Below are positions 58,432 to 64,000 of a stretch of DNA of 64,000 nt, piece by piece (within the stretch, counting starts at the first letter, position 1; every line of letters starts with the position of its first letter). The position numbers and the translations under genes are program-made. This DNA is from Chlorocebus sabaeus. Taxonomy: Eukaryota; Chordata; Mammalia; Primates; Cercopithecidae. The stretch lies in assembly GCF_047675955.1 (NCBI RefSeq), contig NC_132928.1, positions 43,766,889 to 43,830,888 on the forward strand, given 5' to 3'. The notes beneath the pieces are model-generated. The model saw only the letters and a program-made list of their open reading frames with translations, did no database searches and was not told where the DNA came from.

Positions 58432-59199
58432 CTGAAAAAAACAAACACGCAAATAGTCAACATTTAGCACAAGACCAGATGGGTTTTGTTTATGTTTACT
58501 AAATGAACCAATTAAAAAATCTATCAGAATTTATGTGCTTGTGGCCATTTCAATATTTATAAACCAAAAGAAACTCTTGTAATGCACATGCACATATGTA
58601 TATGTGATAAAAAGATCACTTATCAAGGTCACAGAAATTATATCAGGAAAAAAATGACTAAAACAAAAAATAATTATGATAAAACAAACTCCAAAAAAAC
58701 TACGAAACTAATTGAAAGTTCTTTAAGAAAAAGAGTTATTTAAGGAAAGAAACATCTTAGAAATCAGAATACATCTTAGAGAAACAATACTACAAGAACA
58801 GAGAGAGGAATAATTCTAAGAAAAATATAGTCAAAAGAGGGATAATGGTAAGACCGACAGCTAAATTAAGACTTGAGGATGATATAACTGTAGATGAATT
58901 TGTTAACATTTTCTATATCATTTTAAGGATATTCATGTCTAACTACAGGAAGATATTTGCAGTCCAAGCCTAAAATTTGCATTTACAAAAAGTAGAGTCT
59001 CCTGGTTTCGACCCTTCTTTTTCCTGTGATGCTAAATACAGACATTCTCTAAATTTCTGTTCTTCACTCTGTTTGCTTCACTTGCTTGCCTAATGGTTCA
59101 GTTTACTCACACATTTTGTCTTAACGAGCTATTTTAGGACTTCCTAGCTTCAGCTGAGGTATTTTTAAACAAAGCTAAGTTAACTTCTCACAGATCATG

Positions 59200-59730
59200 T
59201 AATTTTTCTGCTAGAATACCTTCAGTGATTCCCACTGCTTTCAAAATTCCATAGAATCTCTTTCAAAAATCATAAATGGGTGCATAGCTTTCTTTTTTAA
59301 CCTTACCCTCCGTTACACTTCCTCACTTATCACAAGGTACAGAGCTTCACTGATAGTCCAAAACACAACAGACTTTTACTTTTCTATCTTCTTTGCCTTT
59401 CCCAAAGCTATTTCCTCTTTGTAAAATGCCCTTTGCCACAATCCTTCAAATCCCACTCATTCCTCCAGACTGAGCATAAATCCTGTCTCCTTTGAGAAAT
59501 CTTTGCTAATTCCTCAGTCTGAATTAATCTTCCCCTCTGCCAACCTCCCACTGTAGTATTGTCTGTCTGCCTTGTTATATTCCTGTATATATCCACCCCC
59601 ATTGTGTAAATTCTTGAAAAGTAAAGGCTACATGACATACATTTTTAAAATTTTACACTCCACAGTCTCCAGCACAGCAGTTTGCATGCTGCATCTCTAG
59701 AGGTGCTTAATAAGTTAAAATAAATGTTTA
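59200..59730 (+). repeat. LINE-2 fragment
   Basis: L2 order: TACCTTCAGTGATTCCCACTG, CCACAATCCTTCAAATCCC, TTTGAGAAATCTTTGCTAATT, CAGCACAGCAGTTTGCATGC, GCTTAATAAGTT. Confidence 0.7.
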
Positions 59731-60669
59731 ACATTAAGACTTCTATGTGAATGAACCAAAATTTGTTTTCACAATGGAAGTAGAATTCGGTTTCAGTCAC
59801 TTGTTCCACATTCCCAACTGTTTTTCCCTCTACACTGGGGTATTCTGTGAACATTTTAAATTCACTTATCTCCAAATCTGAGCTCACTTTCCATCTAAAC
59901 GTATTCACCATGTGCCTTCTTTATTTCTATAAATGAGACCACTTCTTTCCAGCCTCTCAATTCAATACTTGTGACATTTTTGTTCTCTCCCTCACCTATA
60001 CCTTCAAGTACAATTCTCTATTTTTATTATTTCTTTTGAATCCTTTCTTCTCTACTGACAGTTTCATTATCTTACTATGAATGAGACTGAATAAGAATGA
60101 ATGAAAGGGTGGATTGCTAGCAATTGATTATTCACAATTTATAACCTGGATCTGAGTATATGACACCTTTATCCTTTATTTGACTAAGAAAGACAAAATT
60201 AAATAGAAATATTCTATAGGATAATTTTCATGAAGTACGCTTCCAATAAATGTTTAAGTTTGGAGGGGTAAATTGAAGATAAAAAGTAAAAATTATATTA
60301 TATACAGTTTTGAATATAAGTAGAAATTATAAAATGGAAGTTAAGCTAGAAAGGATATAGAATTTATTAATTTAAAAGTAAAATATTGCAGAGAACAGAT
60401 GAACAGTGGAAAGACAGAACTTTGTGGACAATATGAAATTATTCCATTAACCTGGAAGCTTCCTTGATTTCTGTTGACTAACGAAGCTTTTCACTCTATG
60501 AAATTTTAACTTAAATTATTTACAACGTTTGCTCCAATCAGTGTGTGAAATGAATAAAGTATAATACTATGTATACAATACTAATATTAATTTTTCATAA
60601 AAGTACTTTTGCATTGCTTGATGTGATATTCATCCTATTTTAATTGCCTTTTAAAGTGATTATACTTGC
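59731..60669. other. HMCN1 intron part, unassigned
   Basis: AT-rich, nothing recognised up to the GC donor. Confidence 0.5.
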
Positions 60670-60797
60670 CAATGTATCTGAGAGTAGAACTCTGTTTATC
60701 TGTTCCAGCTGAATTACTCGCTAGGCAACCGTAGATCCCTGCATCTTTGGGAGCTGCATTTTTGATAAATAAGGTACCATCTGAGGTCATCCTATAC
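60670..60797 (-). CDS. HMCN1: HMCN1 exon: second half of Ig domain ~3, with GC splice donor
   Basis: This 128-nt exon completes the Arg codon (AG|G) and encodes YRMTSDGTLFIKNAAPKDAG, then IYGCLASNSAGTDKQ and a C-terminal strand ending STLRYI. The second Ig cysteine sits in IYGC. The exon ends ATTG, followed by GCAAGT rather than GT. Using the GT four bases further on would shift the frame and give a TAA after three codons of the next exon. Ending at ATTG instead gives the expected Glu codon with the next exon (G|AA) and continues into APKLMVV. I therefore place the end at a GC donor of the rare AG-GCAAGT class. Confidence 0.93.
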
Positions 60798-60959
60798 CTA
60801 TGAATAAAAAACAAAAAGAATATAAAATTGAAAATACCATAATAGTAATATCAAGATAATACAGTGCTTTCCTTTAAAATATTTTCAAACGTTTTAGAGT
60901 TATATTTTTGGTGTTGATTGCAGAAATGGTTAACATCATTATTTTATAAGCGGAAATGC

Positions 60960-60992
<33 letters not shown>
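60960..60992. repeat. (AAT)n microsatellite
   Basis: About 11 AAT/TAA units directly before a MIR. Confidence 0.93.
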
Positions 60993-60993
<1 letters not shown>

Positions 60994-60994
60994 T

Positions 60995-61200
60995 CATGTA
61001 CCCACTGTTGGATACATGCCAGTCACTGCTCTAGAAACTTTACTTTTATTTACATCTAAAATTATCCTAATACCCTAATGAGTTAAATACTATGAATATC
61101 TCTGTTTTACAGGTGAGCAAAGAGGTTACAGAACTCACCCAAAGCCAGAGTTAGTAAATGGAAGAACTGGAATTTGCACCCAGGCATTCTTGCTCCATGT
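60995..61200 (+). repeat. MIR SINE
   Basis: GATACATGCCAGTCACTGCTC, CTGTTTTACAGGTGAGCAAAG, CACCCAAAGCCAGAGTTAG, TTGCACCCAGGCATTCTTGC. Confidence 0.75.
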
Positions 61201-61926
61201 GGTGAATTGCTATACTAGACGGTTCTTCAAAATGAAAACTCCAGAGATATAATGTCTCATGTCACACAGTGAGTCTGTGAGGAGTCTAGGAATAGACTCT
61301 GACTCAACTTGCTGGATAATACCTATGACTTCTTCACTGCCAAACCCAGAGTAATGGAAGCCCCATGGCTGGATACTTTGTTGTTTATATTCCACGTGTT
61401 TATTATACTCTAGGAGCATGAGTGGATTCAATGACTTTAAAAAGCACCCAGTGGAATTAAATACTTCCCACAGTAGTTTGGCAAAAATGGAAGTAATTAC
61501 AAAGAATGCCTGTACACATTTTAATTAGAGCTACTGGTCTGTTCTTGATCTCTCTCTTCTATTAGATCCAGGACAATGTCTTTAATGGATTTGTTAAAAC
61601 TATACGTTATTTTACCTCACAAAAAGTTTATTATCCTCATTTCAATTACTCAAGTTAAACTAACTGTTTTGGTGCTATGATTGCAACTCAAAGTATTGGG
61701 AAGCACTTGGTCTCAGCTATGGAATTCAAGACTTAATAACCTCAAACTTTATAAAGTCATCATTTATATTATTTTTGGCATTCACAGCCTGTTTAGAAAA
61801 TGTAAAGCTACATATGTTGGTCAAACCTCCCTTAATATTAGGGATTTGGTCATATTAGTTTGGTCTAGAAGTCTCATCAGTTTTCCTCACTCAATAAAAA
61901 CAAAGAACATGATACAAACCCAGTAC
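61201..61926. other. HMCN1 intron, unassigned
   Basis: Nothing recognised between the MIR and exon 61927-62068. Confidence 0.5.
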
Positions 61927-62068
61927 CTGTGTGAACCCACGATAAACATATCATTAACGGTCCAGGCGATCTTTGGTTTGGGATAACCTGTTGCAGAACA
62001 CATGATGGAGACCTCAGACCCTCCTGTGAAAGACTGATTCTTGGGCATCACAATGACTTTGGGTGGCT
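61927..62068 (-). CDS. HMCN1: HMCN1 exon: first half of Ig domain ~3
   Basis: This 142-nt exon starts in phase 1 (AG|AGCCACCC) and encodes (E)PPKVIVMPKNQSFTGG onward. It includes the first Ig cysteine in IMCSATGYPKPKIAW and the core Trp, and it ends in phase 2 inside an Arg codon (CACAG|GTACTG). The polypyrimidine/AG acceptor at 62069-62070 and the GT donor at 61925-61926 are both canonical. It is the most upstream exon of the gene in this window. I found no earlier exon between 62069 and 64000. Confidence 0.95.
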
Positions 62069-64000
62069 CTGCAAATAAAAGTATATGTATGTAGAAAAAT
62101 TGCCAATTTATCTTGATGTTAGAAGCTTCCTATGTTAGCAGATTTGTAGGTTTTTCACCACCACACCTTTATTGCCTTCCTCTATGGATGACCCACATCA
62201 TAGATATGTCAGGAAAGAAACCAGTGGTAATAAAAACAAGGGAAGTAAACTCTCTTTGAAAGTTAAATGAATTTGATCCCGATGTTATATTGTTGTGTTT
62301 CCACTGGTTACCATGAAGCCCCTTGCTGGCTTGCTTCCCCTAGCCAACCTACAGTTTGTGCCACTAATCTGATACTTCTCTATGAACCTGTTCCAAGGCA
62401 AAGTCTCTAGATAGAACTTTTGGCTCTTTCTAGACAACGAATGTAGGATTGGAGCCACAGCTTGTCCTGACTATGCTGTCTGCTTTGTTCAACTTGATCT
62501 TTCTATTTTTATTTATTTGATCATAACTTTGTTAAGGTCAGAAACCATGTACTCACATTATTCCATATTCTATTACATTCTATAGCATTTAACATCCCTT
62601 GTATATCATGCAGTGGCTTGTATATAAAACACACTTAAAACTTTTAATGGAATGCAGTTTCCTCAACTGTAACCTGGCTCTGAATTGTAATCTCTGCCAG
62701 TCCCTCCCAAGATCCTGCTACACTGGTCATTTGCCTCATGTCCGTGCATCCACAGGACCTCAACTTAACAAAAAGTATCAGTTATTCAAACTTTCTGTTT
62801 CATTACACTTCTATGACAGGAAAAAGACTTTTGAAAATGAAACACTAAATCAGGAATTTATCATCAAAAAGAAAACAATTCCCTGAGATAATTCTGGGAT
62901 GTTGATATATTTGTCTTACTAGATTACATGTTTTACATCTATGTTGCTACACAATAAGAATTAATCTTCAAAGAAGGTACCATCAAAGAGATATTAAGTA
63001 ATTCCTAATGTAAATATCCACCACTCAATAAGGTAAACAAAAGTAAATTAATTTCCAGTGTTTGAAACAGTCAGATTTCATGACTATTAACAGAAGTAAA
63101 TAAATTCATTCAATGACATCTGTTTTTTGCACAATTATTATGTGCCAGGCACTGTGCTAACTTGCAGGGACACACAGATGACTCTAACAGGCATGCTGTC
63201 TGCTTTCCATTTAATTTGGTTTTTACTATAAATAAAATTGAGGAATTCAGTTAGCCAGTTAGATGTGAATATATTTATGATATATCTTTCCTGTAAGTTG
63301 GTCTGCAAATTGTGGCTTAGTTTCACTAAGGAACCATTAGCTTGGGGAATCTCTATACATGTGAAAGAGATACAAATGGTACTGCTGGGTGGCAGCAGCT
63401 ACACAACTGAAGGAAGTTAATTAGTGCCTAATTGCTAGCAGCTTACAATTGTCCCCCTCCTCTTTTTTTCCTGTTTACATTGTGTTTTTCAAATTATGAT
63501 CTAGTCTTTGAAGTTAACGTTTGCAGGATTTTTTCCAGTCCATGAATTTGGTTGATAGCCCCATTATTCCACGGATTCTTGTTGGTGAGCATAGGGCTAG
63601 AGAAATGTGTGAGGTCAAGGGCAGACTGACTATGGCCAGTAAGTTCAAATTGTGATTCCATCTGGAGTCCATCAATTCTGAAATTCTGAAGGACTGCACA
63701 TGCTGTAAGGATGTCGCAGATAATCTTCAGGGGATAAGGGGGAAAAAATGAACAGTTCTTTCTCTTTGGAATTTATTGAAACGCACATTTATTCATTCCC
63801 ATCTTCCTAAAATGTTTCTCGTGTCTAGCTATTGACATGGAATTGCTGTAAGATTCAAGCAACTCTCAGAATTTTTGTCCAAACTTGGTGTCTTCCAACA
63901 TAGTCTGCCAGAAAAGGCCTGGCATCTCTCCCAGCAAGAATCCCACTGGTAGGCTCTGTAGTTCAGATATCAAAGTAAAAATAAGCCAGTTACCCAAACC
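62069..64000. other. HMCN1 intron upstream of first visible exon
   Basis: No exon of the preceding Ig domain is seen. 62440-62620 is weakly L2-like and 63090-63200 has an old-repeat phrase (TTATGTGCCAGGCACTGTGC). The remainder is unassigned. Confidence 0.5.

Larger units (their letters stand above)
58432..60669 (-). other. HMCN1 GC-AG intron
   Basis: This intron begins GCAAGTATAA (minus strand, from 60669) and ends with a T-rich tract plus CAG at 58432. Apart from that donor it is ordinary, with L2 sequence inside. Confidence 0.88.
16269..62068 (-). other. HMCN1: HMCN1 gene, internal part (19 exons, Ig domains ~3-12)
   Basis: This span is the internal part of hemicentin-1, a secreted extracellular-matrix protein of about 5,600 residues in human (VWA domain, about 44 Ig-like C2 domains, TSP1 repeats, a nidogen-like region and EGF modules). 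Nineteen exons on the minus strand join to 2802 nt (934 codons) without a stop. Each exon matches the human protein as I recall it, with only scattered substitutions. All introns between domains are phase 1, so each Ig module is a symmetric 1-1 unit. Every domain keeps both core cysteines, the core Trp and a D-x-G-x-Y-x-C motif, so the gene looks functional here. The signal peptide, VWA domain and first two Ig domains must lie above 62068, and the next Ig exons below 16269. HMCN2, the paralogue, is less likely because near-identical stretches match HMCN1. Confidence 0.96.

Noticed and set aside
60660..60669. Canonical GT donor four bases after the exon 60670-60797
   Set aside because: Its use adds GCAA, shifts the frame and gives TAA shortly into the next exon. 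It also breaks the match to hemicentin-1.
1..64000. A novel defence, CRISPR or other gene system
   Set aside because: I looked for spaced repeats, clustered unexplained genes and conserved non-repeat ORFs. All sizeable open frames are HMCN1 exons, L1, Alu or low-complexity sequence.

Overview
The window is primate genomic DNA, most likely from an Old World monkey (macaque, baboon or vervet type). It has intron-split vertebrate coding sequence, abundant Alu and L1 elements, and MIR, L2 and MaLR relics. The two youngest full Alus (26544 and 32249) carry a 3' monomer variant (GAGCTGAGATCCGGCCACTG) that I associate with cercopithecid AluY rather than human AluY. There is no bacterial-style operon, CRISPR array or obvious novel defence-type system. 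The one cellular gene is HMCN1 (hemicentin-1, fibulin-6), on the minus strand. Nineteen consecutive exons between 62068 and 16269 can be placed to the base. Their joined reading frame is open for 2802 nt (934 codons). It encodes ten successive Ig-like C2 domains, approximately domains 3 to 12 of the human protein by comparison with the sequence as I recall it. The VWA/N-terminal exons lie beyond 64000 and later Ig, TSP1 and EGF exons lie before position 1. Every domain boundary is a phase-1 intron. Nine domains are split into two exons and one (28311-28583) is a single exon. One intron (60669-58432) uses a GC donor. Layout: 1-13790 is a nest of three LINE-1 copies in an HMCN1 intron. An older minus-strand L1 (1-834 plus 7005-9353) is interrupted by a nearly full-length, nearly intact plus-strand L1 (835-7004) with a 14-bp target duplication. 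Next come a MER1B-type hAT element (9385-9651) and an internally deleted plus-strand L1 (9771-13776). From 13791 to 64000 the HMCN1 exons alternate with introns holding MIR, L2, L1M, one MST-type LTR, about eight Alus or Alu fragments, microsatellites and long unassigned stretches. The most unusual structures are in introns. One is a patchwork at 39799-40210 built from three short inverted copies of nearby sequence (sources within about 1.2 kb), which looks like serial template switching. Another is a 114-bp direct duplication of single-copy-looking sequence 1.9 kb apart (48844 and 50776). Others are a hairpin cluster at 27414-27517 and an L1 internal deletion with 2-bp microhomology. Gene function: hemicentin-1 is a very large secreted extracellular-matrix protein. 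The exons here build part of its long Ig-repeat rod. The mobile elements are passengers and none interrupts an exon.
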